Part shown: positions 1 to 10,709 of the stretch, in pieces
How the letters are laid out: each line of letters starts with the position of its first letter
Position numbering within the stretch: the stretch's first letter is position 1
From: Solibacillus daqui
GTDB taxonomy: Bacteria; Bacillota; Bacilli; Bacillales_A; Planococcaceae
Direction: 5' to 3'
DNA length: 64,000 bases
NCBI RefSeq assembly: GCF_028747805.1
Contig: NZ_CP114887.1
Coordinates: 3,328,001-3,392,000, forward strand
The notes under the pieces: model-generated
Told to the model about the DNA's origin: nothing
What the model saw: the letters and a program-made list of their open reading frames with translations, nothing else
Databases searched by the model: none
Translations under genes and position numbers: made by a program

Positions 1-849
1 AACCATTTCACCTAGTTCTTTTAACGTGACATCTTGATACTCGACACGTAATCGTGCAATTTCCCGTAGTTTTTCTGGCAACTGATCTAAACCGATCGCG
101 TTGTCAATAAAACGAATATTATCGACCTGACGTAATGCCGCGCCGATTGTTTTATTTAAATTAGCGGTTTCACAGTTTACAATGCGGTTCACACTATTAC
201 GCATATCGCGTACAATTCTGACATCCTCAAACTTTAACATAGCTGAAGTCGCACCTACTAAATTTAAAAAATCCGAAATTTTTTCTGCCTCTTTTAAATA
301 CGTGACAAAGCCCTTTTTACGTTCAATCGTTTTCGCATTCAAATCATAGTGGTTCATCAGATCAGCCAACGCCTCCCCGTGCTCCTTATAAAGCGAATAA
401 ATCTCTAAATGATATGAGGACGTTTCTGGATTATTCACTGAACCACCGGCTAAAAACGCACCACGTAAATAAGCACGGCGCTGATTATTTTTTGGAATGA
501 TCGACTGTGCAATTGTATGATTGAACTCGAAAGAATTCGAAACAATTTCTAAATCCGCTAAAATTTCACGGGCCCCTTCACGTACACGGCAAATGTATAC
601 ATTGTTTTTCTTAAGGCGCATTTTTTTACGTACTAACAACTCAACATTATATGGATAAAGCTTTTTAACAATTGTATAAAGTCGACGTGCAATCGCTGCA
701 TTTTCGGTTTGTACATCTAAACTTAATTGACGATTGGCAAAGCTTAAAGATCCATTCATTCGTATAAGGGCGGACACTTCAGCTTTTAAGCTTGTGTCAT
801 CCGCTTCAATTTGCGTGAGCTCTTTTTTTGTTTCTGATGCAAATGACAT
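1..849 (-). CDS. whiA: WhiA, DNA-binding sporulation/cell-division regulator (partial)
   Basis: The frame opens with ATG at 849 behind an AAAGGGGG ribosome-binding site and stays open to the window edge: 283 codons, against about 315 in complete WhiA, so only the C-terminal end is missing. The protein begins [15 protein letters not shown] and shows the WhiA N-terminal LAGLIDADG-like fold region ([17 protein letters not shown]) followed by the start of the C-terminal helix-turn-helix region ([18 protein letters not shown]). WhiA binds DNA and influences cell division and chromosome segregation in Bacillus. It is the fourth gene of the conserved yvcI-rapZ-glmR-whiA block. Confidence 0.95.
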   Translation of the reverse strand, partial: MSFASETKKELTQIEADDTSLKAEVSALIRMNGSLSFANRQLSLDVQTENAAIARRLYTIVKKLYPYNVELLVRKKMRLKKNNVYICRVREGAREILADLEIVSNSFEFNHTIAQSIIPKNNQRRAYLRGAFLAGGSVNNPETSSYHLEIYSLYKEHGEALADLMNHYDLNAKTIERKKGFVTYLKEAEKISDFLNLVGATSAMLKFEDVRIVRDMRNSVNRIVNCETANLNKTIGAALRQVDNIRFIDNAIGLDQLPEKLREIARLRVEYQDVTLKELGEMV

Positions 850-885
850 TTCTGAGTTCCCCCTTTCTAGCAAACTATGTAGTAA

Positions 886-1863
886 TTAGTCCTGCATTTT
901 TTGTTGCTTTTGTGCTGCATAATCACATAGCCAATCCGCTAAATTTTTTGCATCATGACGAACTGTGCCGTCTTCTATAAGTGCAATTTCTTTTTTTATT
1001 ATTTTCAAACCCATTTGAGTTAATTTTTCAACATCAAAATGTACGGGCTCTGCATTTTCTTCACGATAATGGGCGTAAATTGCAGGAGGTAATTCTTTTT
1101 CATTAAACAACACGGATTCGATAAATGATTCACCAACATGTTCATGAATTGCTTCTATGTGCTGTGATACTGAATAATTGATTGTTTCTCCTTGCTGCGT
1201 CATTAAGTTAGCAATATATATTTTTTCGCCTTTTGCCTTTACGACCGCTTGCCCAATTCCTTTTACTAATAGGTTTGGAATAATACTAGTATATAAACTT
1301 CCTGGACCAATTAAAATAAAATCGGCACGTTCAATCGCATGGATCGCGGCTGGCAACGGCTTTAAATTACTTGGTTCTAAAAAAACACGTTTAATAGGCG
1401 CATGACCTGAAGGGATTTTGGATTCTCCAACAATTGTTGTTCCGTCCGTTAGTTCGGCATGTAGAGTCACTTTTTTATTTGCAGCTGGAACGACCTTACC
1501 GTGAACATTTAATACTTTACTCATTTCAGCAATAGCATGGTTAAAGTCACCTGTAATTTCGATAAGCGCCGTTAGCATTAAATTGCCTAAAGAATGTCCA
1601 TTCAAATCATTGGACTGCGAAAAGCGAAACTGAAACATTTGCTCGACTAATGGTTCCACATCAGATAGCGCCGCAATGACGTTTCGTACATCCCCAGGTG
1701 GTGGTATATCATAGTCATCTCGTAGTCGTCCAGAAGAGCCACCATCATCTGCTACTGTAACAATCGCTGTAATATCAAACGAATGCAGCTTTAATCCCCG
1801 TAGCACCGTCGATAGCCCTGTGCCTCCCCCAATGACTACGATGCGCGTTTTCTTTTTTTTCAT
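886..1863 (-). CDS. glmR: GlmR/YvcK, gluconeogenic growth and envelope regulator
   Basis: Protein of 325 residues of the CofD/YvcK family. It shows the N-terminal nucleotide-sugar-binding loop VVIGGGTG (residues 9-16) and the family motif DDGGSSGRL (39-47). In Bacillus the protein binds UDP-GlcNAc, stimulates GlmS and is needed for growth on gluconeogenic carbon sources; that role is family knowledge. The open frame extends 18 codons further upstream, but the ATG at 1863 has AGGAAGG nine bases before it and gives the family's usual N-terminus, so the longer start was rejected. It lies 4 bases after rapZ, with its ribosome-binding site inside rapZ. Confidence 0.95.
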   Translation of the reverse strand: MKKKKTRIVVIGGGTGLSTVLRGLKLHSFDITAIVTVADDGGSSGRLRDDYDIPPPGDVRNVIAALSDVEPLVEQMFQFRFSQSNDLNGHSLGNLMLTALIEITGDFNHAIAEMSKVLNVHGKVVPAANKKVTLHAELTDGTTIVGESKIPSGHAPIKRVFLEPSNLKPLPAAIHAIERADFILIGPGSLYTSIIPNLLVKGIGQAVVKAKGEKIYIANLMTQQGETINYSVSQHIEAIHEHVGESFIESVLFNEKELPPAIYAHYREENAEPVHFDVEKLTQMGLKIIKKEIALIEDGTVRHDAKNLADWLCDYAAQKQQKMQD

Positions 1864-1867
1864 GCTA

Positions 1868-2749
1868 TCAATCCTTCCTATGATTGATATCTCTGTGTGA
1901 AATAATAACTCGATCATTTTTTGTTAAAAACTTACCAAAGTATTCTGCAAGTGTTACTGAGCGGTGCTGACCACCTGTACAGCCAAATGCAATCACAAGC
2001 TGTGATTTCCCTTCATTACGGTACTGTGGAATCATAAAGGCAAACAGGTCAGTTAATTTAGCAATTAACTGCTGTGTTTCATCAGTTGCTAATACGTACG
2101 ATGAAACTTCCGTTTGAAGCCCTGTTTTATGACGAAGTTCTTCGACATAATATGGATTTTTTAAAAAGCGCACATCAAATACTAAATCGGCATCAATTGG
2201 AATACCATGCTTAAAGCCAAACGACATGACATTTACTGAAAATGAAGGGCTACTTTGATTATCAAATTCTTGTGCGATGCGCTCACGTAATTCACGCGGT
2301 TTTAACGAAGAAGTGTTAACAATCGTTTTTGCACGTCCTTTTAATTCAGATAATAATTGGCGCTCTAACTGAATTCCTTCAAGCGGTAAACCTTGAGGAG
2401 CTAATGGGTGTGAGCGGCGTGATTCTTTATATCGGCGCACAAGTGTGGCATCATCCGAATCTAAATATAAAATGCGTGCTAATAAATCCTCTTCTTCTAA
2501 AAGAGCATCTAGCGTTTCAATTAACGAATCGAAAAACTCACGCCCACGTAAATCCATCACAACAGCAATACGGGAAATTTTCTTTTCAGAATCCTTCATT
2601 AACGCTAAAAAAGTAATTAATAAATCTGGCGGTAAATTATCAACACAGTAATAGCCTAAGTCTTCAAAGCTATGAACAGCAACTGTTTTACCTGCGCCCG
2701 ACATCCCTGTAATTATGACCAACTCATGTGTATAGCTCGAACTCCCCAC
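1868..2749 (-). CDS. rapZ: RapZ/YvcJ nucleotide-binding protein
   Basis: Protein of 293 residues, the normal length for RapZ/YvcJ. It has a Walker A motif GMSGAGKT (residues 15-22) and the conserved C-terminal [11 protein letters not shown] segment that defines the family. Proteobacterial RapZ controls glmS mRNA through small RNAs; the Bacillus homologue YvcJ is a GTP-hydrolysing protein linked to competence, and its target is less clear. The start is GTG, nine bases after AGGAGG. It sits between the Nudix gene and glmR. Confidence 0.94.
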   Translation of the reverse strand: MGSSSYTHELVIITGMSGAGKTVAVHSFEDLGYYCVDNLPPDLLITFLALMKDSEKKISRIAVVMDLRGREFFDSLIETLDALLEEEDLLARILYLDSDDATLVRRYKESRRSHPLAPQGLPLEGIQLERQLLSELKGRAKTIVNTSSLKPRELRERIAQEFDNQSSPSFSVNVMSFGFKHGIPIDADLVFDVRFLKNPYYVEELRHKTGLQTEVSSYVLATDETQQLIAKLTDLFAFMIPQYRNEGKSQLVIAFGCTGGQHRSVTLAEYFGKFLTKNDRVIISHRDINHRKD

Positions 2750-2764
2750 AGTGTTTCTCCTCCT

Positions 2765-3235
2765 CTAGTTTTCTTCGATTGAATTTTGGATTTTTTCGCT
2801 AATCAACTCAAAATCTTCTGTATATTCAAATGTACCATATTGTATACCTTTGTTTAACGCTGCAAACAATAAATTAGTTCGATCACCTTCAGCCATCGGA
2901 AGTTCGTTGATACTGTCAATGGAATGCCAACCTAAAATTCCTTCGCGTGTTTCAATAAATTGTGTACCTTCCACATCATTTGCAACAAATGTATACAGCA
3001 TCCACTCGTCAACTACTATATCTTCATTTTTAATAACCATTGTATAAATGCCTTTTAAATGAGCAGCTTTTGGTGTTAAGTTTGTTTCTTCTTGAAATTC
3101 GCGTACAGCGGATTCATAGATGGACTCCCCTAACTCCATTTTACCTCCTGGCGCAACAAACCAACCGCGCCTTGGCTTTTGGAGTAATAATACTTTTCCA
3201 TCCTTTATAGCTAATAAATTCGTAATACGTTGCAT
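2765..3235 (-). CDS. yvcI: Nudix hydrolase (YvcI/MutT type)
   Basis: Protein of 156 residues with a Nudix box starting GGKMELGESIYESAV and continuing REFQEET, which keeps the catalytic REXXEE core; the usual glycine near the end of the box is asparagine (TNL). Such enzymes cleave nucleoside diphosphate-X substrates, often oxidised nucleotides; the substrate here is unknown. The frame runs 27 codons further upstream, but the ATG at 3235 follows GAGGTG by six bases and gives a normal N-terminus (MQRITNLL). It is the first gene of the yvcI-rapZ-glmR-whiA block. Confidence 0.88.
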   Translation of the reverse strand: MQRITNLLAIKDGKVLLLQKPRRGWFVAPGGKMELGESIYESAVREFQEETNLTPKAAHLKGIYTMVIKNEDIVVDEWMLYTFVANDVEGTQFIETREGILGWHSIDSINELPMAEGDRTNLLFAALNKGIQYGTFEYTEDFELISEKIQNSIEEN

Positions 3236-3338
3236 ATTTAACACCTCAATTCTTTCATGTAAGCTTACTTCTATTATACCTTGTCCTATGCATTCCGTAA
3301 AAGCGCATACTTCCATTTAATGTATATCAAAACGCCAA

Positions 3339-3367
3339 CTACGCAAAAAGAGGTCGCTTCGGCGTAG
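3339..3367. repeat. GC-rich hairpin between trxB and the Nudix gene
   Basis: In an AT-rich 240-base gap, CTACGC (3339-3344) pairs with GCGTAG (3362-3367) around a 17-base loop. It is not followed by a T run on either strand, so it is not a simple terminator. It could be a small relative of the hairpin repeats seen later in the window, but it lacks their ATCGT/ACGAT loop. Confidence 0.35.
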
Positions 3368-3477
3368 GTACGCTCGAAACAACCTTAAACGAATTTGATT
3401 ATAAGGGGGTTAAAACGAATTCATATGTTTAGTATACCCTACCTTTGTAACGATTCGATTACAATTATGTTAAAAAA

Positions 3478-4458
<981 letters not shown>

Positions 4459-4498
4459 TTATCGTATAAGATTACTGTAACAAATACAAATTTACTGC

Positions 4499-6031
4499 TT
4501 ATTCATAGTCGGTTGGTACAAATTTATATAATTCATCGTTATATTTCGTTAATGTTGATGTGGAAATACCATATTTCTCAGCCATTTCCTTCTTGGTTAC
4601 TTTATTTTCAATTGCTACATGAAATGAATATTCAATTGATGCTGCTAATGCCGCACTATTTTTGAATGCATAGCCTTGCTTAAATGCTATTTCCCCAAGT
4701 GCAAACCAAGTACTTAAAATTTGTGCTACCTCTAAATTAATAGATTCATTTGCTTGGACGATTAATTCTGCAACTTGCATAAAGCTTAAAAATGTCTGTT
4801 CTTCCTTACAGGTTGGATTAAATTCGTATTCAAGAGCATACGCCAAGCTTAATTTTTCAAGTTCAGAAAAACTTGTCACATTTAATAATGTAGGATGGGC
4901 CACAATTTCTTGCCTATGCGCAGAACGTTTCAGCAAAAATAATCCGAACAATCGGCTCGATTCGTGCTCATCTGATAATTGACGGATGATGAAATCACGA
5001 TGGTTTTCTGCAGAGTTACGCATACGCCCAACTTCACCATGCAACCATGGCTCCATGCCTTCTTTTGTCGGGTCTATTTTAATGAGTGTTTGCCACGCCT
5101 CAATTGCTCTTTGCTTGTGTCCAGTGAAATGTGCTGATTGCGCCAACCAAAAATAAAATCCAGCGTCGCCCTCATAGCCACGCTTACTCATCGAACGTAA
5201 CCACTTGTATGCACTTTCATATTCACCAATTAACGCAAAAGTAGCACCTAGCTTATAACGATTATCCCAATCATATGGCTGAATTTTATTTAAAAGTTCT
5301 AGTAAATTACCAAGCTCTTCATTGTTTTTTTCGTAGTAAGCAAATACCGCTAAATTACATAGAGCATGCAAGTTCCCTTGATTTTCACGTAGCACTTGGT
5401 ATAGTAGCGCACGGGCTTGCTCGGCTTCACCAATGTAAAAGTAGGCCAGTGCTAAATTATTATAAGCGTTCCACAAGTCCGGAAATTCCTCTATTGTCTG
5501 CTCCAACACTTCAATTGCAGACTGAAAATTACCTTGTTCCATTAGACGACGTGCTTTTTCTTGTGCCACGAGCTTCTCGCCATCATACTCATCCATATCT
5601 TCGATTGCCTCTGATTCCGATACATAATCAAAGAAGTCCAAAATTTCTGTTGCATCTTCAATATATGTACCATTTGGATCCATCTCTAAATATTTCGCTG
5701 CGTATTTTTGTGCATCTGCAATATGTCCGATACAGCCTGAAACTTCAGCTAACATAAATACAATTTCTGCCTCATTTTGCTCAATACTATATGCTGTATG
5801 AATCAATTCATAAGCATGGTCGAAATTTTGTAATTCCATTTCTAAAATCCCATATTGTAATAACACATGTGCGTCATCCGGGCTTAAATCTGCGGCACGT
5901 TTAATGTACTTATACGCCTTATCCATTTCATCACGATCTATCGCTTTTAATGCTTTATTGTAGTAATAATCACCATTCGGAACAAACGACACGACATTAG
6001 TAGATTTTTCTTTTAAACGTTTATTTTCCAA
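4499..6031 (-). CDS. Tetratricopeptide-repeat protein with C-terminal helix-turn-helix
   Basis: Protein of 510 residues built mostly of TPR helix pairs. Clear repeats lie at about residues 20-130 (for example YNKALKAIDRDEMDKAYKYI) and 160-320 (for example NAYNNLALAYFYIGEAEQAR). The last ~35 residues (KKEMAEKYGISTSTLTKYND) resemble a helix-turn-helix. TPR proteins are protein-interaction scaffolds; the partner is unknown. A TPR gene between his genes and trxB is a common Bacillales arrangement (YvcD-like). It is transcribed in the same direction as trxB, 76 bases upstream of it. Confidence 0.85.
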   Translation of the reverse strand: MENKRLKEKSTNVVSFVPNGDYYYNKALKAIDRDEMDKAYKYIKRAADLSPDDAHVLLQYGILEMELQNFDHAYELIHTAYSIEQNEAEIVFMLAEVSGCIGHIADAQKYAAKYLEMDPNGTYIEDATEILDFFDYVSESEAIEDMDEYDGEKLVAQEKARRLMEQGNFQSAIEVLEQTIEEFPDLWNAYNNLALAYFYIGEAEQARALLYQVLRENQGNLHALCNLAVFAYYEKNNEELGNLLELLNKIQPYDWDNRYKLGATFALIGEYESAYKWLRSMSKRGYEGDAGFYFWLAQSAHFTGHKQRAIEAWQTLIKIDPTKEGMEPWLHGEVGRMRNSAENHRDFIIRQLSDEHESSRLFGLFLLKRSAHRQEIVAHPTLLNVTSFSELEKLSLAYALEYEFNPTCKEEQTFLSFMQVAELIVQANESINLEVAQILSTWFALGEIAFKQGYAFKNSAALAASIEYSFHVAIENKVTKKEMAEKYGISTSTLTKYNDELYKFVPTDYE

Positions 6032-6104
6032 TAAAATTCCTCCGAGTAAATTTCCGTTCGTTTACTTTATATGAAAGGCTATACTTGTTTTTATACAAAG
6101 AAAT

Positions 6105-6130
6105 AAGGAACGAGCATGATGTCGTTCCTT
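6105..6130 (-). terminator. Terminator of the his operon
   Basis: AAGGAACGA (6105-6113) pairs perfectly with TCGTTCCTT (6122-6130). On the minus strand it follows hisI by about 80 bases and is followed by a T-rich tract. The his operon probably ends here. Confidence 0.7.
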
Positions 6131-6207
6131 AATCAATTCTTATTATTATAGCATATTTATGCTCATTAGCATAAAACCTCACATTACAAAGTCGTGAAAT
6201 TTGCTCA

Positions 6208-6831
6208 TTATTTTTGTGGTTTTTTACCTTCGTGACGTTTTTGTAGTACTTCTAACACCTCATACACATCTATTTTTTGTTCCTGTAGTAAAACTAATAG
6301 GTGATAAATGAGGTCTGCTGCTTCCCATTTTACTTCTTCTTTATCACGATTTTTCGCACCAATTACTACTTCAGTCGCTTCTTCCCCTACTTTTTTACAA
6401 ATTTTATCGATTCCTTTTTCAAATAGGTACGTAGTATATGCGCCTTCTGGCATATCGATTTCGCGCTGTTTAATAACTTCAACTAATTGCGGTAAAATCG
6501 CCACTGACCCTGGGTGTGCGTTATCTACAATTGTTTCAGTGAAGCATGATGTTGTACCGTTATGGCAAGCTGGGCCTTCCGGAAGCACCTCGATTACTAA
6601 TGCGTCTTGATCACAGTCCGCTTTAATCGACACAACTTGTTGCGTATTACCGCTTGTTGCACCTTTATGCCATAATTCGTTGCGTGAGCGAGAGAAGAAC
6701 CATGTCTCGTTCGTTTCAATCGTTTTTTGTAATGATTCCTCGTTCATGTAAGCTACTGTTAATACTTCTTTTGTTTGTGCATCTTGGACTACGGCAGGAA
6801 TTAATCCTTGCTCATTAAACTTTACATTCAT
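6208..6831 (-). CDS. hisI: Bifunctional phosphoribosyl-AMP cyclohydrolase/phosphoribosyl-ATP pyrophosphatase
   Basis: Protein of 207 residues with both HisI and HisE domains fused, catalysing steps 2 and 3 of histidine synthesis. The N-terminal cyclohydrolase part has [19 protein letters not shown] and the zinc-binding cysteine/aspartate region ([17 protein letters not shown]). The C-terminal pyrophosphohydrolase part (from about residue 120) has [14 protein letters not shown] and [13 protein letters not shown]. Its ATG overlaps the hisF stop in ATGA. It is the last gene of the operon. Confidence 0.96.
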   Translation of the reverse strand: MNVKFNEQGLIPAVVQDAQTKEVLTVAYMNEESLQKTIETNETWFFSRSRNELWHKGATSGNTQQVVSIKADCDQDALVIEVLPEGPACHNGTTSCFTETIVDNAHPGSVAILPQLVEVIKQREIDMPEGAYTTYLFEKGIDKICKKVGEEATEVVIGAKNRDKEEVKWEAADLIYHLLVLLQEQKIDVYEVLEVLQKRHEGKKPQK

Positions 6832-7586
6832 CGTACGTAAACCCCTTTTTGTTGTAAGTAGCTTTTTACTTCGGCTACGCTCGTTTCTTTATAGTGGAAA
6901 ATGCTCGCAGCAAGTGCAGCATCTGTATCAACATCTTGAAGTACTTCACGGAAGTGTTCAGCATTACCAGCACCGCCACTTGCAATAACCGGTACAGTTA
7001 CAGCATTGCGTACCGCTTTTGTAAGAGCCAAATCGAAACCCGATTTTTCGCCGTCTTGATTCATCGACGTTAGTAAAATTTCACCCGCACCAAGTCGAAC
7101 TGCTTCTTTTGCCCATTCTACTGCTTTCCACTCGGTTTTATTGCGACCGCCATGTGTATAAACCATCCATGTCTCATCTTCTTCCGAGTAACGCGCATCA
7201 ATCGCACAAACGATGCACTGTGCACCGAAATAATCAGAGCCCTCTTTTATTAACTCAGGACGTTCTAACGCAGAGGTATTCACCGATACTTTATCTGCAC
7301 CTGCACGTAAAATACGTTTCATGTCATCTAATGTACGAATGCCACCACCAACTGTAAATGGAATGGCTAATGTGGACGCTGTTTGGCGTACCACGTCCAC
7401 CATCGTTTCGCGCCCTTCATGTGAGGCCGATATATCTAAAAATACAAGCTCATCAGCACCTTGCTCATCGTAAAACTTTGCAAGCTCAACTGGATCACCT
7501 GCATCTCTGAGCTCCACAAACTGTATACCTTTTACAACACGGCCTTCTTTTACATCGAGGCACGGAATTATTCGCTTCGTTAACAT
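6828..7586 (-). CDS. hisF: Imidazole glycerol phosphate synthase, cyclase subunit
   Basis: Protein of 252 residues, a TIM barrel beginning [20 protein letters not shown], with the catalytic aspartates in CLDV and [11 protein letters not shown] and phosphate-binding VGGGIR and ASGGAG. It combines with HisH to make imidazole glycerol phosphate and AICAR. The family N-terminus fixes the ATG at 7586; the frame itself runs nine codons further upstream into hisH. It overlaps the hisH stop by 7 bases. In B. subtilis hisA lies between hisH and hisF; here it is absent. Confidence 0.95.
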   Translation of the reverse strand: MLTKRIIPCLDVKEGRVVKGIQFVELRDAGDPVELAKFYDEQGADELVFLDISASHEGRETMVDVVRQTASTLAIPFTVGGGIRTLDDMKRILRAGADKVSVNTSALERPELIKEGSDYFGAQCIVCAIDARYSEEDETWMVYTHGGRNKTEWKAVEWAKEAVRLGAGEILLTSMNQDGEKSGFDLALTKAVRNAVTVPVIASGGAGNAEHFREVLQDVDTDAALAASIFHYKETSVAEVKSYLQQKGVYVR

Positions 7587-8200
7587 ACTGTATCCATAAC
7601 CCCTTTCGCCCATGCTGTTAATAAGTGAACACCAAACTGACCTGATTTTTCAGGATGGAACTGCATACCTGTAAAGTTTTCCGCTGAAACAATTCCTGGT
7701 ACCTGTAAATTTTCATAATCCGCATAAGCAACAAGTTCATCGACATTCATATCGCTCGCATAAAATGAGTGCACGAAATACACATGACGCGCTTCTGGTA
7801 ATGATTGCTCATTTAGCCAATCTGGTGTTTGTAGTAATTCTAAATTATTCCATCCCATATGTGGAATGCGCGAAACTCCCTCAAAACGCTTTATACGTCC
7901 AGTGAAAATGCCAAGTCCCTTTGTTGGTGTAACTTCATCACTTTCTTCAAATAACAGCTGCATCCCTAAACAAATGCCTAGTAGCGGCTTTTTTGTTGTT
8001 TGAATGAAATCGATTAGATCCGTTTCTTCTAGGCGTTTCATTGCATCTGGAAATGCGCCAACACCTGGTAGTAATAATGCATCAACTGCTTGCAATTGCG
8101 TTTTATCACTTGTAACAACAACTTCAGCATCAAGCTTTTTTAACGCCTGCTCAACGCTGAAAAGATTTCCCATTCCGTAGTCAATTACACCAATTTTCAC
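7580..8200 (-). CDS. hisH: Imidazole glycerol phosphate synthase, glutaminase subunit
   Basis: Protein of 206 residues, a class I glutamine amidotransferase. It has the oxyanion-strand region LLLPGVGAF, the nucleophile elbow GICLGMQLL and the C-terminal catalytic His/Glu in [10 protein letters not shown]. It supplies ammonia to HisF. The length is normal and the C-terminus looks intact (GVHLLTAW), so the absence of hisA next to it is not due to a fusion. It overlaps hisB by 4 bases. Confidence 0.96.
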   Translation of the reverse strand: MKIGVIDYGMGNLFSVEQALKKLDAEVVVTSDKTQLQAVDALLLPGVGAFPDAMKRLEETDLIDFIQTTKKPLLGICLGMQLLFEESDEVTPTKGLGIFTGRIKRFEGVSRIPHMGWNNLELLQTPDWLNEQSLPEARHVYFVHSFYASDMNVDELVAYADYENLQVPGIVSAENFTGMQFHPEKSGQFGVHLLTAWAKGVMDTVC

Positions 8201-8787
8201 GTTAACAGCCCCTTCGTTGATGGCACACCTTTTACGCGTGGGTCAATTTGGATTGCATCATCTAACGCACGTGCTACTGCTTTAAAGATGGCCTCAATAA
8301 TATGGTGTGTATTAAGACCATAAGGCACGATAACATGCAAATTAATGCGAGCCTCTAATGCAAACTTCCATAAAAATTCATGTACTAATTCTGTATCAAA
8401 TGTGCCAACTTTAGCATTGAGAGTTGGTGTCACACGATACTCTAAATGTGGGCGATTCGAACAATCAACTATAACTTGCGCTAACGCGTCATCCATTGGC
8501 ACAAAGGCATTCCCATAACGTTTAATCCCTTTTTTGTCACCTAATGCTTCGCGGAATACTTGACCTAATACGATACCGATGTCTTCTGTTGTATGGTGAT
8601 CGTCAATCCACGTGTCGCCAGTGGCAAAAATTTTGCCATCAAACAAACCGTGCTTAATGAAAAGGTCGAGCATATGGTCCATAAAACCAACACCTGTTTT
8701 AATTTCTGCTTGACCTGTACCGTCTAAATTTAGTTCTACTGTGATTTTTGTTTCATTCGTACTTCGATCGATTTTTGCAAAACGCAT
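8197..8787 (-). CDS. hisB: Imidazoleglycerol-phosphate dehydratase
   Basis: Protein of 196 residues, the monofunctional HisB seen in Gram-positive bacteria. Metal-binding histidine motifs are visible: GFMDHML, DDHHTTEDIGI, VHEFLWKFA and THHIIEAIFKA. It dehydrates imidazole glycerol phosphate to imidazole acetol phosphate. Its ATG shares a base with the hisD stop (TAATG), suggesting translational coupling. Confidence 0.96.
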   Translation of the reverse strand: MRFAKIDRSTNETKITVELNLDGTGQAEIKTGVGFMDHMLDLFIKHGLFDGKIFATGDTWIDDHHTTEDIGIVLGQVFREALGDKKGIKRYGNAFVPMDDALAQVIVDCSNRPHLEYRVTPTLNAKVGTFDTELVHEFLWKFALEARINLHVIVPYGLNTHHIIEAIFKAVARALDDAIQIDPRVKGVPSTKGLLT

Positions 8788-10070
8788 TATGCTTCGTCTC
8801 CTTTATCCCATCCACGTGATTCTACTGCGCGCGCATGTCCTTCTAACCCTTCTAAACGAGCTAGTCGAGCAATTTTTTTCGCATTTTGTTGCCAAGTTTT
8901 TTGGCTATAATACACAACGCTCGTTCGTTTTATGAAATCATCAACATTTAAGCCACTTGCAAAACGTGCTGTTGAGTTTGTTGGTAACACGTGGTTTGTT
9001 CCTGCAAAGTAATCTCCAACCGGTTCTGAGCTATAACGCCCGATGAAAATCGCACCTGCATGCGTAATCATCTTTGATACTTGCTCTGCATTTTCCGTTA
9101 CAACTTCTAGATGCTCAGGCGCTAAAGAGTTTACCGCACGCACCGCTTCTTCTATTGATTCTGCCACATATATTTGACCAAAGTTTTCAATCGCTTTACG
9201 TGCGATTGCTTCACGTGGTAATCTACTTAACTGTATTTCAACTTGCTCTGCTACTTCATCGGCTAAATCATCACTCGTCGTAATTAATACTGCGCACGCT
9301 AATGTATCATGCTCGGCTTGTGATAAAAGATCCGCTGCAATTTCATCAGCATAGGCTGTATCATCCGCTAATACGCAAATTTCTGAAGGACCAGCAATCA
9401 TATCAATCGCCACTTCACCGAACACTTCACGTTTTGCTAAGGCGACGTAAATATTACCAGGACCTGTAATTTTATCAACCGGTGCAATCGTTTCTGTACC
9501 ATAAGCAAGTGCGGCAATCGCCTGTGCACCGCCCGCTTTATAAATTTCAGAAACCCCTAAAATATATGCCGCTACTAGCACGGCTTCTGGTAATTTACCA
9601 CACTTACCAGCAGGTGATGTAATAACAATTCGTTTTACGCCCGCTACTTGCGCGGGAATCACATTCATTAGTACCGAAGATGGATATGCTGCTGAACCAC
9701 CTGGTACATATAAACCAACCGCATCAAGTGCTGTAATACGCTGCGCTAAATAAGAACCATCAGCAAGCGGTAATTGGAATCCGTTACGCTTTTGTTCATT
9801 ATGATACAGACGAATATTATGAGCCGCTTCTTGTAAATCCATATATAATTGGGAGTCAAAATTATTTACTGCATCTGTAATTTCCTGCTTAGTCACACGT
9901 AAATTTTCTGGTGCGAAACCGTCCCATTTTTCACTATAGTATTTAATCGCCGTATCGCCTTTTGCACGAACATCCGCAATTACTTCCCGTACAGTTTGCA
10001 GTTGTTGTTCATTGCCCTGCTCTAGCTGGCGTTTTAACGAAATATCACTTGTTAACGTTGTAATTTTCAT
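8787..10070 (-). CDS. hisD: Histidinol dehydrogenase
   Basis: Protein of 427 residues. It oxidises histidinol to histidine in two NAD-dependent steps. Family segments seen are GLYVPGGSAAYPSSVLM, AGGAQAIAALAYGTETI, VDKITGPGNIYVA, MIAGPSEICVLAD, LLSQAEHD and EHLEV. It is of normal length and lies 13 bases after hisG. Confidence 0.97.
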   Translation of the reverse strand: MKITTLTSDISLKRQLEQGNEQQLQTVREVIADVRAKGDTAIKYYSEKWDGFAPENLRVTKQEITDAVNNFDSQLYMDLQEAAHNIRLYHNEQKRNGFQLPLADGSYLAQRITALDAVGLYVPGGSAAYPSSVLMNVIPAQVAGVKRIVITSPAGKCGKLPEAVLVAAYILGVSEIYKAGGAQAIAALAYGTETIAPVDKITGPGNIYVALAKREVFGEVAIDMIAGPSEICVLADDTAYADEIAADLLSQAEHDTLACAVLITTSDDLADEVAEQVEIQLSRLPREAIARKAIENFGQIYVAESIEEAVRAVNSLAPEHLEVVTENAEQVSKMITHAGAIFIGRYSSEPVGDYFAGTNHVLPTNSTARFASGLNVDDFIKRTSVVYYSQKTWQQNAKKIARLARLEGLEGHARAVESRGWDKGDEA

Positions 10071-10083
10071 AAAGCTGCCTCTC

Positions 10084-10707
10084 TTATTTCACACATTTTT
10101 TTAATCGTGTTACTAAATCTTGAATACGCTCGCTCTTCATACGGTAGCTCACTGGGTTTGCGATTAAACGCGAAGATACTTCTGCAATACGCTCGTATTC
10201 AACTAAGCCATTTTCCTTTAATGTACGCCCTGTTGATACGATATCGACAATACGATCCGATAACCCAATCATTGGTGCTAATTCAATCGAACCGTTTAAT
10301 TCGATAATTTCCACTTGCTCGCCAATTCCCTTGTAATATTTCATCGCGATGTTTGGATATTTTGTCGCTATGCGTGGTGCAATTTCGTTCATTGTTGTAT
10401 TGGGTAACCCAGCTGATGCGATATAGCATTCACTAATTTTTAAATCGAGTAGCTCATGGACTGTACGTGCTTGTTCGAGTAACACGTCCTTACCAGCAAT
10501 GCCGATATCTGCAACGCCATGCTCTACATAAACCGGTACGTCCATTGGCTTTGCTAAAATGAAGCTAATTTGTTCTTCTGGAATTTCAATCATCAGCTTG
10601 CGTGTCATTTCTACTTCTTCTGGAAGGTTAAAGCCTGCTTCTTGTAACATCACATATGCTTCTTCAAAAATACGACCTTTTGGCATCGCAATAGTTAGTG
10701 CTTTCAT
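10084..10707 (-). CDS. hisG: ATP phosphoribosyltransferase, short form
   Basis: Protein of 207 residues, the short HisG form that lacks the C-terminal regulatory domain and needs HisZ. It catalyses the first step, joining ATP and PRPP. Seen: [10 protein letters not shown] at the N-terminus, [10 protein letters not shown], and the PRPP-binding [18 protein letters not shown]. It starts 2 bases after the hisZ stop, in keeping with the hetero-octameric HisGZ complex. Confidence 0.96.
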   Translation of the reverse strand: MKALTIAMPKGRIFEEAYVMLQEAGFNLPEEVEMTRKLMIEIPEEQISFILAKPMDVPVYVEHGVADIGIAGKDVLLEQARTVHELLDLKISECYIASAGLPNTTMNEIAPRIATKYPNIAMKYYKGIGEQVEIIELNGSIELAPMIGLSDRIVDIVSTGRTLKENGLVEYERIAEVSSRLIANPVSYRMKSERIQDLVTRLKKCVK

Positions 10708-10709
10708 GC

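Noticed and set aside
5275..5757. 160-codon open frame on the plus strand opposite the TPR gene
   Set aside because: It has no ribosome-binding site, has unnatural composition, and lies wholly antisense to a clear TPR protein.
6828..7586. Possibility that this gene is HisA rather than HisF
   Set aside because: The N-terminus KRIIPCLDV, the TSMNQDG segment and the pairing with HisH are HisF features, so hisA is truly absent here.
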